This document shows positions 46,082 through 57,645 of a stretch of DNA of 64,000 nucleotides, one piece after another. The position numbers and the translations under genes are program-made. The stretch's first letter is position 1; every line of letters begins with the position of its first letter. The notes below the pieces were generated by a model. That model ran no database searches, had not been told where the DNA came from, and saw only the letters and a program-made list of their open reading frames with translations. The stretch spans positions 26,178,958-26,242,957 of the forward strand of contig OY754969.1 of NCBI GenBank assembly GCA_963576475.1, written 5' to 3'. Origin of the DNA: Molanna angustata (Eukaryota > Arthropoda > Insecta > Trichoptera > Molannidae).

Positions 46082-46450
46082 CACAACGCAACGGACCATG
46101 GAAAGGTGAATGCTTAATGTGAGGCTCCAATATAGATTAAGAATTGAAAAGGTAAGACGCCGAATCGAAGTTGCTGATATCACAGATCATGTGGCTTAAT
46201 GAAAGTGACAATAAACTGGACATATTACTCGACAGGATGACGCTAGTTGTACCCAGAATACTTGACTGGGGGACATGAACAGAGAAGAAGAGCGTTAGTA
46301 TTGATTCTCTGAAAATTGTCAAACGACATTACCTTCTCGGCTGAAGGAATCTAGTAGGTACAAGAAATAAATGGAAGCAGATTGAAGAGGCCTTTATCCA
46401 GCAGTGGAGCGAACAAAACTAAGAGAGACGAAGAAGCTTCAGGGTTTAGC
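46082..46450 (+). pseudogene. RTE-like LINE C-terminus, heavily decayed
   Basis: Translatable islands in shifting frames follow the usual order: a QRTMER...MLNVRLQYRLR-like piece, RRRIEVADITDHV, a GHIA/RQDD-like region, and near the end KWKQIEEAFIQQWSEQN before a stop. The last piece matches the standard EAYVQQW terminus of these LINEs. Several stops and frame changes make it non-functional. Confidence 0.6.
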
Positions 46451-47257
46451 ATTAATGGAAATATAAAAGATTGAGATTATTATTTTCCTTTTGCCGACAT
46501 CGTTTTTGCTCATACATAGAGACTGAATGATGCAAAGCAGGCAAAGAACGTGAGACATGTTAACAAGATCTCTTAACTCTCGCAAACAAGACGCTGAAAC
46601 ACTACAAATACAACAAGTTGCATGGATGTATTTAGGAATAATGATACCGCTATATAAAAATACATTAGAATAACTCCACAGGACTCAAAACGACAATAAT
46701 TAAATTCATATTTGTGTATATTTTACATACCTACACATTTCTTCTATATTATTTGTTAACTCCAAATGTAGGTTTTATTTTTTTTGAACAAGAAATAGAG
46801 AGCGCTCAGTTCTATTTTGTTGGGACATTACATCATGATGGTGCTGTGTACGTGTAAGTACTGTTTGTTTGTTATTTAGTATCGAGGAATAATATTGTGA
46901 CACGGAATAAATTGTGCCAAGACAACATAATACGTATTTCGTGATTGTGTATAAAAGTAGCCAAACAATATATTTAATTATCCCTTTTGCCAGACAGGAA
47001 TCGAAGTTTGATGAGAATAGTAGCACAAGCCAGGCCAGGTTAAGAAATTAGGTCGCGTCCGGAATTATTAGCTCTACCCACTGTTGGTGCTATGCTGGAG
47101 AAAACTTCTGACCTTATTACCTAAATATTTCGACATTTTATTCTTCTTGGTTATACTTCGATGGCCGAACTACATTAATCAGTTTGAAATAACAAAAATA
47201 TATCATTTCGAAACAATTATGAGTATATTTTATTGCAGTAGGTATCTTCTACTTTTA
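46451..47257. other. No recognisable feature
   Basis: AT-rich. Nothing supported. Confidence 0.35.
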
Positions 47258-48402
47258 TACAGGGTAAGTCGTACTGAATATTAAAGGACGTTATTGTTCA
47301 GGTCATTTCTGATGGATTTGATGATAAATGTTATGTCCGAAACTTAACCGTTATGGAGATATTGAATTTTAAAGATTTAAAAAAAAAAATTGGCTATTTT
47401 ATCAATTTTTTACGGATTAGAGGTCTTAGGGTCCGTTTTTTATGTATCTAGTTAGAGGGCATGTCAATTAATAAAAATGATTAACAAAAACTGAACCTAC
47501 TACTAACAGCTTAAAAAGACAGCTCGACAACAATTAGAATTAAAGAATTACCACAAAGTGTTTTTAACTTTGAAGCGCTTTATGTGAAAAAAAAAATATG
47601 GAACTTATTCTGAAAATAATTATAAAAACTTCTACGTCTCTTTAACTATTCAAAAAGGTATAACACTTGCTATTAAATAGGCAAACCATTGACCAAATAA
47701 CAGTTGAGGTAGTAGAGGGGACATTTTAGTTTGAGGTAAAAGTAGCTAAAATACGTGAATAAAACAAAAAAAACAGAGCCATATTTTTATAATTCATGTT
47801 TAATAGCAATTTAAGAAAAAGAATGACAATTTGTGTAAGAAATAGTGGCGGCCATGTCGAACATGAATTATAAAAATATTGCTCTGTTTTTTTTTGTTTT
47901 ATTCACGTATTTTAGCTACTTTTTCCTCAAACTAAAATGTACCCTCTACTACCTTAACTATTATTTGGTCAATGGTTTGACTATTTAATAGCAAGTGTTA
48001 TACCTTTTTGAATAGCCAAAGAGACGTAGAAGTTTTTACAATTATATGCAGAATAAGTTCCATATTTTTTTTTTCAAATAAAGCGCTTCAAAGTTAAAAA
48101 CACTTTGTGATAATTCTTTAATTCTAACTGTTGTCGAGCTGTCTTTTTAAGCTGTTAGTAGTACCTTCAGTTTTTGTTAATCATTTTTATTAATTGACAT
48201 ACACTCTAACTAGATACATAAAAAACGGACCCTAAGACCTCTAATCCGTATAAAATTGATAAAATAACCAATTTTTTTTTTTAATCTTTAAAATTCAATT
48301 TCTCCATAACGGTTAAGATTCGGACATAACATTTAGCATCAAATCCATCAAAAATGACCTGAATAATAACGTCCTTTAATATTCAGTACGACTTACCCTG
48401 TA
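47258..48402. mobile_element. Large fold-back element with ~540-bp arms
   Basis: TACAGGGTAAGTCGTACTGA at 47,258 is mirrored by GTACGACTTACCCTGTA ending at 48,402. Similarity continues inward through the whole arm (CTTAGGGTCCG, AGCTGTCTTTTTAAGCTGTT, CTTTGAAGCGCTTTA, TATAACACTTGCTATTAAAT) to a ~55-bp loop at about 47,806-47,862 containing TGGCGGCCATG. TA at each tip suggests a Tc1/mariner-type target. A second CCCTGTATA lies just outside the right end. No transposase. Confidence 0.9.
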
Positions 48403-49788
48403 ACCCTGTATAAACAACTCGGGTGAACTCATTGACTTTATACCATAATAGTAGAAAATTATATTTCCAGCACAAATTGAATACAAGCATCTGCTGTTGT
48501 TTTATATTTTGGAGCTTTGTACGTTATTCTTATATATTTTCATCTGTTTTGTGTTCTAAAAAAGAGTCACATTAGTTCCTTGCATGAGAAAAACGGGTGA
48601 TTGTAGAAAAAAAGATCCATACAACATAATATGTACAAATAATTTGGAACATGGAACTATTCTTCTTTTACTTTAACCTGTTAACTCCATTGATGTATTT
48701 ACCTAGGCCTCCTCTTTGGCCTTCACAGTTCTCTGATCTGAGCATACTGCATCGATCTCCTTTCATCATATTTTTAAATATCATTGGACCACCTTGCCTG
48801 AACCATTGAATCAGTCATGAAAAATGAAAAAACTTCATGAAAAAACTTTCGTTGTTAAATTGGAAATATTTACTAATTTACTAAGACTTTTTTCGCGACA
48901 TACAAAGATCGAAAACAGATCATTATGGAGTAGGTATATAACGTTTTTGGACAGCAAAGTTAATATGACCATTTATATACCTAATATGCATAATAATAAT
49001 AGTTGCATTTTGTAGACTTTTGATGATGATCATTTCACAAATAATCCAGACTGAAATACATTTTTAAAAGATAAACACGTAACCTTTAGAACAGTATACA
49101 AAACACCTTATACATTATTTAAAGTTTTCAAAGGTGTGTCTGGGAAACGCATGCGAAAAAGGTTGAATGAAGGCCGCAACATTGTAAAATTGTACGCAGC
49201 CAGAGGCTGGTGAAGTTGATCAATACGAGAAGATAATGTATCATTTACTTCAAATGATTTGCAATCTACATACCTACTCTCTAGAAGACTAGAGACGAAA
49301 ATAGAGAATCAAAATGATTATAATGAAATTATGTTTATCAGCACATACCACGCTTTCCTTGCTTCTATAAATTTACTATATCTGACTAACTGATGATAGT
49401 AGGTACCCGTTTTAACACGGAAAAATATTTTTGATTATTTAAAAAAATAGTACCTACCTTATTTTGCAGATTAGAAATAAATTGTTAGAGTTAGGCCATC
49501 TATTTTCGTATATGTACGTATGTACAATACTATCGTATTACTTATGTACACATTTGTACGAGTACCAACATTAAAAATAATTTGAATATTTTTGGATTTT
49601 TTTTTAAATTTATCAATAATCATTATCTACATTTATCAATTGAATTAATTATTTTAGTGAATTTTTAACTAATTATATTAAAAAACTCTACCTCATACTT
49701 AATTATCCTTTTTTTGCTATGTTGTTTTTTTTTTCGCTTTCATTCTTTTGTTGATGTACGTATTAAATTTTATCACACTTTGTAATCA
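48403..49788. other. No gene recognised
   Basis: 1.4 kb of AT-rich DNA. The frame at 48,824-49,015 is short and unsupported. Confidence 0.4.
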
Positions 49789-49969
49789 GGGGCAAGTCTG
49801 GTCCGACCGGCGAAATCAAAACCCTAGTGATTACCCATATCATGGATATAATTATCATATGGAGTTCTATGACATCTAAAGATATTATAGAACTTCATAT
49901 AATAATTAGATCCATGATATGGGCAATCGTGAGGGTTTTGATTTCGCCGGTTGGATCAGACTCGCCCCC
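49789..49969. mobile_element. ~180-bp hairpin MITE, copy 1
   Basis: GGGGCAAGTCTGGTCCGACC, then GGCGAAATCAAAACCCT, at the left is mirrored at the right (AGGGTTTTGATTTCGCCGG, then CAGACTCGCCCC). The central ATCATATGGAGTTCTATGAC marks the fold. It is closely related to 58,639-58,828. Confidence 0.9.
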
Positions 49970-49974
49970 AGGTT

Positions 49975-50040
49975 GGTTGGAAGAAATTGCTTAATGGCAA
50001 TAAGCCCGCCAGTGTGCATTATATTTTTTTTTATTATGTA
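49975..50040. repeat. SINE/LINE 3' tail
   Basis: TTGGAAGAAATTGC and GGCAATAAGCCCGCC followed by a T-rich run, as at 1,061-1,140. It directly follows the hairpin MITE. Confidence 0.6.
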
Positions 50041-51628
50041 CAAAAAGATAAATAATCAAAAAACTCAAAAATCATTTTTCGTAAATATATAACTATTCAA
50101 CAGCGAGCGTCGACATTACCTGCATTAAATAACCTCATATGCAAGTTATTTATTGTCTGTGTTATAAGAAACTGAAAAGTGAGTGTGTGCTTATTTTAAT
50201 TTAAAAAAAAAATATTAAAGATAACGAATGTAAGCGTAAAAACTAACGCTGTGCTTCACGGGAACACCGAAGGCACAAGACCCTCAGGCAGACCCCTGAA
50301 AAAATGGCGAGACAGCTGGCAGTCGAGTCGAAGAATGTAAGCGTGTAGGACGCAATTGGCCTTACATATATCCGATTAAAAGAGCGTGTAATATATGTAG
50401 GTGCGAAATTCGAGCGTGTAACGTGTATTTCATTTGAAGACAAACTCAATGAGAGATTTATGAATATTGATACAACATTCGAAATTCGCTTTGGCACAAA
50501 AACCTTCAGCAAATGGCCGCCATTCCGAAAATACTACCTTGATTTTTCGCAGAGGCGACTTTTTGCCAAATATACTAAAGTAAATTTTTGGCGTCTGCAG
50601 CTGGAAAGGGGACATCTGTCTGAGAGGTTTTAAGCTCACGAGTATCACGTTCATATTATTTTTAATTAATCACGTATATTTCAAACGCTCTTTGAAATTT
50701 TTTTATGGTTTATCATTGGGGACTAGAGAGATAAACTTTATTTCGCGTATATTTTACATTTTTTTTGTACTAAATCTTTGATGAAGAAGCTCAGCCTTAT
50801 CGTTAACGTTCGCAACTTTTTTGTAAATGAAAAATTTAGCATTAGCGTAATGAAAATAAGAAAATGTAATTATAAAATTACGTACAAAATATATGCGACA
50901 TTTTAAGACACCTTTCTAAAGTAAAACGAGTTGGCTGCTAAGCAAATAATGTAAAAATAATATACTTTCTAGTTTATAATTTTCTTATATACTTTCCTAG
51001 TTTTCTAAAATATTCTAGACTAACATTTTTTTAAATAAATTTAAGGACATATTTCAATTATGCCGATTTATTCAGGAATTCGATCATATCAATCATTTTT
51101 TAAACAATTCTTATTATCACATTAAACACATTTTGAAGAACAATTAGCGAAAAATCGTTTAACGGGTACGTGTCTGATTAAACCTTACCATTTCCATCCT
51201 ATTTTCTCATAACTCGGATCAAATAGTTGTTTTTACCTTATTTTCTCACACATTAAACAAGATAATCTCACAAATTAATCTTGTTTCAAAACTTTCGTGT
51301 TTAGCTGCGGGTAAAAATACACGGGCCTTTGTAAACCTACATTAATTAATAAAAATAATAAGTGTTATCCCACACATGACACCAGTCCAATAACAAGTTT
51401 TATTTAAAATATTACGTGGGTTTTTCCAGATGTTTCAAAAGGTACCTACCTACCTAATAATTTATGAATGGAAATTTCACGGAAAGATATATTATTTGTA
51501 TTTGTTAAATCTCAACAGAGATCAGTAATTAGTTCTTGTTATATATTTTTCTTCCAATTATCATTCACACTGTCATTTCATCCTTTCCTATAATAAGCCA
51601 TTTCTTGTACGACTGGGATAAATTAAAA
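50041..51628. other. Mostly featureless; possible LINE scrap
   Basis: 50,251-50,322 on the plus strand reads GTRPSGRPLKKWRDSW, reminiscent of the GRP..W.D motif in RTE-like C-termini, but it is too short to be sure. The remainder is AT-rich with no gene. Confidence 0.3.
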
Positions 51629-52172
51629 TCTTACTTAATAAATGATTTTCTCTCTCAAGTTGAAAAAAATACTTAATGAATGACCTTCTATCAAGTTGAA
51701 CAAATAAAAGTTACTTATTGAATGACCTCTCTCAAGTTAAAAAAACATATCTTACTTAATCAATGACTTTCTCTCTCAAGTTAATAAACAAAACTTTCTT
51801 AATGAATTACCATCTCTCCCAAGTTAATAAAAAAAACAAACTTAATTAATGACCTTCTCTGTCAAGTTAAAAAAAACGATACTTACTTAATGAAGGACCT
51901 TTCTCCCAAGTTAATAAAACAAAATTATTTTCTTAATGACTTTCTTTTTCAAGTTAAAAAAAACTTTCTTAGTGAATGATCTCTCCCAGGTTAAAAATAT
52001 AAAACTTACTTAATGACCTTCATTCTCAAGTTGAAAAAAAAACAAACTTAATGAATGAACTTCTCTCTCAAGTTAAAAAAACGATACTTACTTAATGTAG
52101 GACCTACTCTCCCAAGTTAAAAAAACAAAATTACTTTCTTAGTGACTTCTTAGGAACTTCCCTCTCAAATAA
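51629..52172. repeat. Degenerate ~45-bp tandem array, about 12 copies
   Basis: Each unit has ACTTAATGAATGACCTTCTC, then TCTCAAGTTAAAAAAA, with variable A-runs, giving spacings of ~40-60 bp. Some higher-order similarity is visible: the ACGATACTTACTTAATG type recurs near 51,880 and 52,082. Confidence 0.85.
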
Positions 52173-53085
52173 AAAAAACAAAATGTTGGACCACAGCTTT
52201 CTCTTTAAAACATTGTATACAATAAATTCAAGGTCCCACATTTCCAGAGCCTTTTCAAAGATTCCTTCACGATGAAATGTTACTTTCTAAAAATTTATAA
52301 AAATACTCCTGGTTTTTTGCAATAAGTATAGCATTATTGTTCACCTACATATTATATGAAATTCAAAATTGTTTAATTTTACCAAAATATCAAATGAATT
52401 AAGCTGAAAATAGCTGTAGAGCTCTAACTGGTCGAAGAGCTAGTTAAAAACAGATTTTAATTTAACCGGTGTAAAAAAATTGACGATTCCTCGAATATTC
52501 TCTAAAATCCCCTCTCTTGTCTCAACATTATGAAAGTGTATAAGGTTGATTATGCATTGAATAATTATTTTTGCCCCATTGTTGCCTTAAATGTTCAACT
52601 TATTTACTATATTATGGTTGTTTGAATTATATATCTGTTGCAGTTGAATCTTAAACATGGAAGATATTTCATATTGAAATATTGTAGTTCTTTGCTTCTC
52701 AATTATTTTACTTACTAACTCCTACATCACCAGTATTACACTTTACTGTGCATCTCTGAACGAAATACAGATCCGCAACGGTTAAATTATATTTTTGAAT
52801 TATTTGCAAAAGCTGCAAAACCTTCAGCGTTTATAATGTCATCCACAAAACCATCAGAATTATTTTAAAGAAATGTTTATTTATTTTTTTTATCAATTAA
52901 TGCGCTTGTGTATTTTTCTTCTATATTTTTTACAGTTATGCGCCGACTTATATCCTTACAAAACAATGATCAAGCTTAAATTGAGAATAATTCAACTGTC
53001 CAAATATCTAGTGTATTCTTATACTACCACATTAATAACAATATAATATGCAGATTATCAATGCTATTTTAATTTTGTTTGGTTT
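52173..53085. other. No recognisable feature
   Basis: AT-rich. Nothing supported. Confidence 0.35.
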
Positions 53086-53087
53086 CT

Positions 53088-53260
53088 GTGCGGGCGTCCT
53101 GGGTTCGATTCCCAGCAGAGGAAAAATTTATTTAAATTTATTTCTCATACAAATATTTGCTTCTCTGGGCTGGAAACACTAGTTAGTTGGAAGAAATAGC
53201 CATATGGCAATAAAATCACCACTTGCGCAGGGTGCAAGTAAGTGTTCATTATTATTATTA
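53088..53260 (+). mobile_element. tRNA-derived SINE, 5'-truncated
   Basis: B-box half GTCCTGGGTTCGATTCCCAG (53,098-53,117), then a body ending GGCTGGAAACACTAGTTAGT, GGAAGAAATAGCC and (ATT)n. The body and tail match 60,484-60,920, where the same head (GTCCTGGGTTCGACCCC) lies farther upstream. Confidence 0.65.
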
Positions 53261-53740
53261 TTAATTAATGTGCTGTAAGTAATCGTTTTCCTTGATGCGA
53301 TTCTGATGCCCACGTTATCCAGACCCAACCTGTGTGCTGCACTCTGTAATGCAGCAATGCTGTCTGTTAATTAGACCAAAAGCGTACCAAGGCTATGTCG
53401 GTACATACATATGTATCATGGCTGAAATTCGTTTGGGAAATCTTCATTGTTTGCCGGGAAAACTGTGGCTAGGACGCATTCTCTCGGCTGAAAAGGCCGT
53501 ATCTAGATACACTCAGTACAGGAAGCGGGTCGATCAATTAACGTACATAGTTTCATATTAGCAGAACCGGATCCACCATATGTTCAAATAAATCTGTTGC
53601 AAAGTAATCTTGGGTACCAAAGGTAAAACAATCAAAAAGAATAACAAAAATATATAATTTCAATTTTATTCTATTTCAAAAATTTTATAATTCTATTTCA
53701 ATTTTAAATTTATGTATGATCTTTTCTATGATTAACTCTT
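53261..53740. other. No recognisable feature
   Basis: The frame at 53,334-53,561 lacks known motifs. Confidence 0.35.
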
Positions 53741-53743
53741 TTT

Positions 53744-54250
53744 ACTCTCCACACTATGGAATAGTGGAGAGTCATGATTTCACAATTTTTAAGCGTATTT
53801 TTTACATCAATTTCTTAACGGGAATCATGTAGAGAGTGCACACAATGAATTTCGTCGTGACGTGTATGGCGTATGACGTACGGAGTTCGACGTACGGATT
53901 ATCCTTTTGTGTCCTCTCTACAGCCCAAACTATAAGTCCAATCGACTTCACATATTGATATCATATATGTATACCTAGTCCATAAACTTAGAGCTGATTA
54001 GTTTTCCATAGATATCCACTAATTTCTTCTATATGATTTCATCTGTCCAAATTTTCAAAATGCACTCACGGTCTGGAAAATCGAGGAATTTTTATACTAT
54101 TTAAAATTTTAATTCAATAAAAATAACTCATCAAAAAAGCATTCAAGGATTGTCAAAATTTAAAGAAAAAAATCTAATATGGTCTGCCATATCACTGTAA
54201 AATAAATTTCATATTTGTATGAAAAATGTATATAACAGAAATAGAATAGC
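53744..54250. mobile_element. Family-A element, reversed, truncated
   Basis: Begins ACTCTCCACACTATGGAATA, then GTGGAGAGTCATGATTTC, and contains ATCATGTAGAGAGTGCACAC and GTTTTCCATAGATATCC. It is the reverse of the right half of 38,766-39,850. The other end is missing. Confidence 0.7.
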
Positions 54251-54340
54251 TTCTGTATGGGAAAATTGAGTGATTAACTTCATATTGATATTGTATGTGT
54301 CTCTATAGACAAGTGTATTTTTTACTCTCCACTTCTATCT

Positions 54341-54450
54341 TCCTCAAGGGGTAGGCAGTGAGAGCCGAACACCGCATTCTTCTATCTTTACACATACATC
54401 GCCTCATCAACATTGATACACTGTCTTATACATGCTCATCTTGCTAGTAA
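54341..54450 (-). pseudogene. LINE 3' terminus, diverged copy
   Basis: CCTCAAGGGGTAGGCAGTGA, GAGCCGAACACCGCATTCTT and TCATCAACATTGATACACTG align with 38,262-38,345. It is non-coding by decay. Confidence 0.65.
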
Positions 54451-54770
54451 TGCAATTTTACTTTTTCAACAGGTATCATGTAGAAAGTGCATACTATGTG
54501 TTTCGTGACAATGTTTTTGTGTGTATGGTGTATTGTGAAAACTTTTGACGAAACTTTATGTGTTACAGAAACATATTATAACATGATGTTATATTTTTTA
54601 TCTTGCAACCGATGGTATGGTCTGTCGGCGGAGACTTATTGGCTGTTTAATTATTGTGTTCAATTAAATACTGATGTATACATATAGCTGTTAGTCTTCC
54701 AAAAAAATTATAAATAAATATATTAATAATAAAAAACCCTAATATTTAGTAAAAATATTTATTTATTACA

Positions 54771-54852
54771 TACCATCACTGCATATTCCACAATGTGGAG
54801 TAACCAGCAACATGTGTGGGGGTGTGAATTGTGGATACGTGTATCTAACACA
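54771..54852. repeat. Left part of a ~250-bp repeat interrupted by a LINE
   Basis: TACCATCACTGCATATTCCA and ATGTGGAGTAACCAGCAACA, then TGTGTGGGGGTGTG, matches 59,111-59,190 and 59,833-59,880. The repeat resumes after the LINE at 56,431. Confidence 0.8.
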
Positions 54853-56418
54853 AATACCCTTGGAGGACGACCAGGAAATCATTCCCCCTTCACTCATTGA
54901 AGTGAAGCAGGTGTTAAAGAGAATGAAAAATAATAAAGCACCTGGAATTGATAACATGCCATCCGAATTACTGAAGTATGGGAGCGAACAACTACACAGG
55001 TTACTACACAGCTGGCTCAATAAGATTTGGGATTTGGAAGAAATACCTGAGGAATGGCAAACAAGTATCGTATGTCCTATATATAAAAAAGGGGATAAAC
55101 TTAAGTGTGAGAACCATAGGGGGATTTCACTGTTGAGCACGGCTTATAAACTACTGACTACAATACTGAAAGGAAGAGTGGAATGTTATGCAGAGGAAAT
55201 CATAGGAGAATACCAGGCTGGTTTCAGAAGGGATAGGTCAACAAGTGATCAACTTTTTACAGTTCGACAGTTACTTACCAAGTGCTGGGAATTCGACATT
55301 GATATCTACCAACTGTTCATTGACTTCAAACAAGCCTATGATAGTATAAATAGAGAAAAACTGTATGACATATTATTAGCATTCAAGATACCGACAAAAC
55401 TAGTCAGACTGATAAAAGCAACAATGTGTAATACAAAATGCAAAGTGAAGATTGGAGGAGAGCTTACAGATGAATTCATGGTGTCGCAAGGACTCAAGCA
55501 GGGTGATGGATTGGCCCCTACATTATTCAATCTTAGTCTGGAATACGTCATTCGTAAAACATTCCACAGTAACGCAAATCCTAACATATACTTCCAAAGC
55601 AGCCAGATAGTAGGATACGCGGATGACCTCAACATAGTGGCAAGATCATTGACAGCTGTAAGAGAGGTTCTTGAACCATTGGAAACAACAGCATATGAGG
55701 TTGGACTGGAAATTAATGAAAGCAAGACGAAACTAATGAAACAATCCAGAAACTCAAGAAATAACCCTCTACGCAGCATTCAGTTTGGGGATCGAAACTT
55801 CGAGGTAGTTGATGAATTTTCTTACCTGGGGTCCACCATAACCAAGGAAAATGAAGACCACATAGAAATAATAAGAAGGATCACAACTGGTAACAAAACA
55901 TTCTTCTCTCTGCTCCCGGTGCTTAAATAAAAAAAAAAAACAAAAATCACCCTGTATAAGACTATAATAAGAACAGTGGTGACATACGGGAGCGAAGCGT
56001 GGACGATGACAGCAAGATCCGCAGAGATGCTGGATACATTTGAGAGGAGAGTGCTACGGAAAATACTGGGACCCGTGAATGATGGAGAAGCTTGGAGAAT
56101 AAGGTATAATGATGAAATATACAGCATCTATAAGACTCCTAGGCTCTCTGTACATGCTAGACTGAGCAGGCTGAGATGGGCTGGGCATGTACAGAGAATG
56201 CCGTCATCACGGGCACCCAAGAGGATCCTTGAGGGACATCCGGGTGGAAGAAGAAAGGTCGGCAGACCCAGGCTGCGATGGGAGGATGAAGTGAAAAGGG
56301 ATGCGGAACAATTACTGCAAGTGGCAGACTGGAGGACAGCAGCGGTAGACAGGAGTTGGAGGCGACGATTGATGGAGGCCAAGGCTCGATATGGGCTGTA
56401 GAGCCATCGGAAGAAGAA
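54853..56418 (+). pseudogene. 5'-truncated RTE-like LINE with 12-bp TSD
   Basis: The element encodes the RT domain (KAPGIDNMPSELLKYG, FIDFKQAYDSINREKLYDIL, SQGLKQGDGLAPTLFNLSLE, catalytic YADD in IVGYADDLNIV), then the C-terminal domain (YGSEAWTM, FERRVLRKILGPV, RWAGHVQRM, GRPRLRWEDEV). A TAA at 55,928-55,930, followed by an A-run, breaks an otherwise continuous frame that resumes in phase to the stop at 56,399-56,401. A few codons appear lost there. The 3' end is AGAGCCATCGGAAGAAGAA. GTATCTAACACA is duplicated at 54,841-54,852 and 56,419-56,430, so both edges are exact. The endonuclease domain is absent. Otherwise open, so probably young. Confidence 0.9.
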
Positions 56419-56430
56419 GTATCTAACACA

Positions 56431-56570
56431 CCAGTCTCGTTTCATCAAAGAAGGCAACATTCAGAATGAATGGTGAGATGTTATTTTGCCTGTTGTATAT
56501 TCGATGAATCGGCTCTTAAGGGACACCCGCAGACGATTATAATAGAAAAACGTGGAAGGACTATTCTAAG
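56431..56570. repeat. Right part of the interrupted ~250-bp repeat
   Basis: CCAGTCTCGTTTCATC, then ACATTCAGAATGAATGGTGA and TTGTATATTCGATGAATCGG, continues the 54,771 copy and matches 59,227-59,280 and 59,921-60,050. Confidence 0.75.
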
Positions 56571-56623
56571 CCGCGCGGTACTTTACAGCATAATATATTT
56601 GTTTTTATCCCGAATAATTATTT

Positions 56624-56654
56624 ATTCGATATAGGAACTGTTCCTATATCGAAT
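56624..56654. repeat. Short palindrome
   Basis: ATTCGATATAGGAA, CTG, TTCCTATATCGAAT: a 14-bp inverted repeat with a 3-base loop. Confidence 0.85.
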
Positions 56655-56760
56655 ACAAGTAAATAATATACAAAACTAACCCGCGCCAAAACGAAAAATG
56701 AATGAAATTATAATATATATGTAAATTAACTAAAAAAAAAATTCAAACAAAACAAAAGTG

Positions 56761-56763
<3 letters not shown>

Positions 56764-56808
<45 letters not shown>
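56764..56808. repeat. (GA)n microsatellite
   Basis: Uninterrupted AG dinucleotide run of about 44 bp. Confidence 0.95.
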
Positions 56809-56809
<1 letters not shown>

Positions 56810-57237
56810 CTAATTAAGTTTCAGGCGCCAACAACAGCAGATCCGACCCTGATGTCAGATACACGTCACCGTAATAATATTCCAGCTAATGTGTGTTTGT
56901 TTAAACAAACGGACAACACACACACACACACACACACCTACACTAGGTACTTGTTGTCTTACACACAAATTAATAACAATAAAAGCTGGAAAGGAGTTGT
57001 TCAACAACCCAATAACAAACTTTGCCTTTATATGTAGACTGTTCTTACTCAGATGGTCAAATAACAATACCGTAAATGTTTTGATTATAAATTTAAGATG
57101 GGTTTTGTTGAGTAATATTGTTACTCTACGCTATATTATCATGTAATGAATTCACAATTTTAAAGAGTTTTTAGTGTTTTAAAGATGTTACTTAACTAAA
57201 CTTACAACCTGTCGAATATATTATTCTGTATCATCAG

Positions 57238-57645
57238 CAATGGCGCTACAGCCCGGTGTGGGCCTTGGCCTCCTCAAGAAACTGCCTCCATCCCGCCCTG
57301 TCGACAGCAAGTCTCCTCCAATTTGTCTGTCCGATCGCTCTTATATCGTCCAGCCATCTCATTCTAGGTCTCCCTCTGCTTCTTCTTCCTTCAGGGCATC
57401 AGGTGTCCAATACTTCCTTATTCTTTGGGACCCGGCTATCCTCCATTCTACAAACGTGTCCGAACCAACTTACACGTTGTATTTTGATGTATAATTGGAC
57501 AACGTTTGGTTCGCCATACATTATTTCTAGCTCATGGTTAAACCGAATCCTCCATGATCCACCTTCATAGGTAGGGCCAAATATTTTTCGAAGTATTTTT
57601 ATTATCCTGTATAAGTCTGTATTCCTACAGGTTATTTTTACCATA
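57238..57645 (-). pseudogene. RTE-like LINE C-terminal fragment
   Basis: The minus strand encodes RKIFGPTYEGGSWRIRFNHE, WFGHVCRMEDSRVPK, then a TGA at 57,399-57,401, then [16 protein letters not shown] and [11 protein letters not shown] before the proper stop near 57,250. The internal stop fits a CGA-to-TGA (CpG decay) change of an Arg codon. It is a different, older family from the 54,853 copy, sharing only the domain architecture. All RT motifs are missing. Confidence 0.8.
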
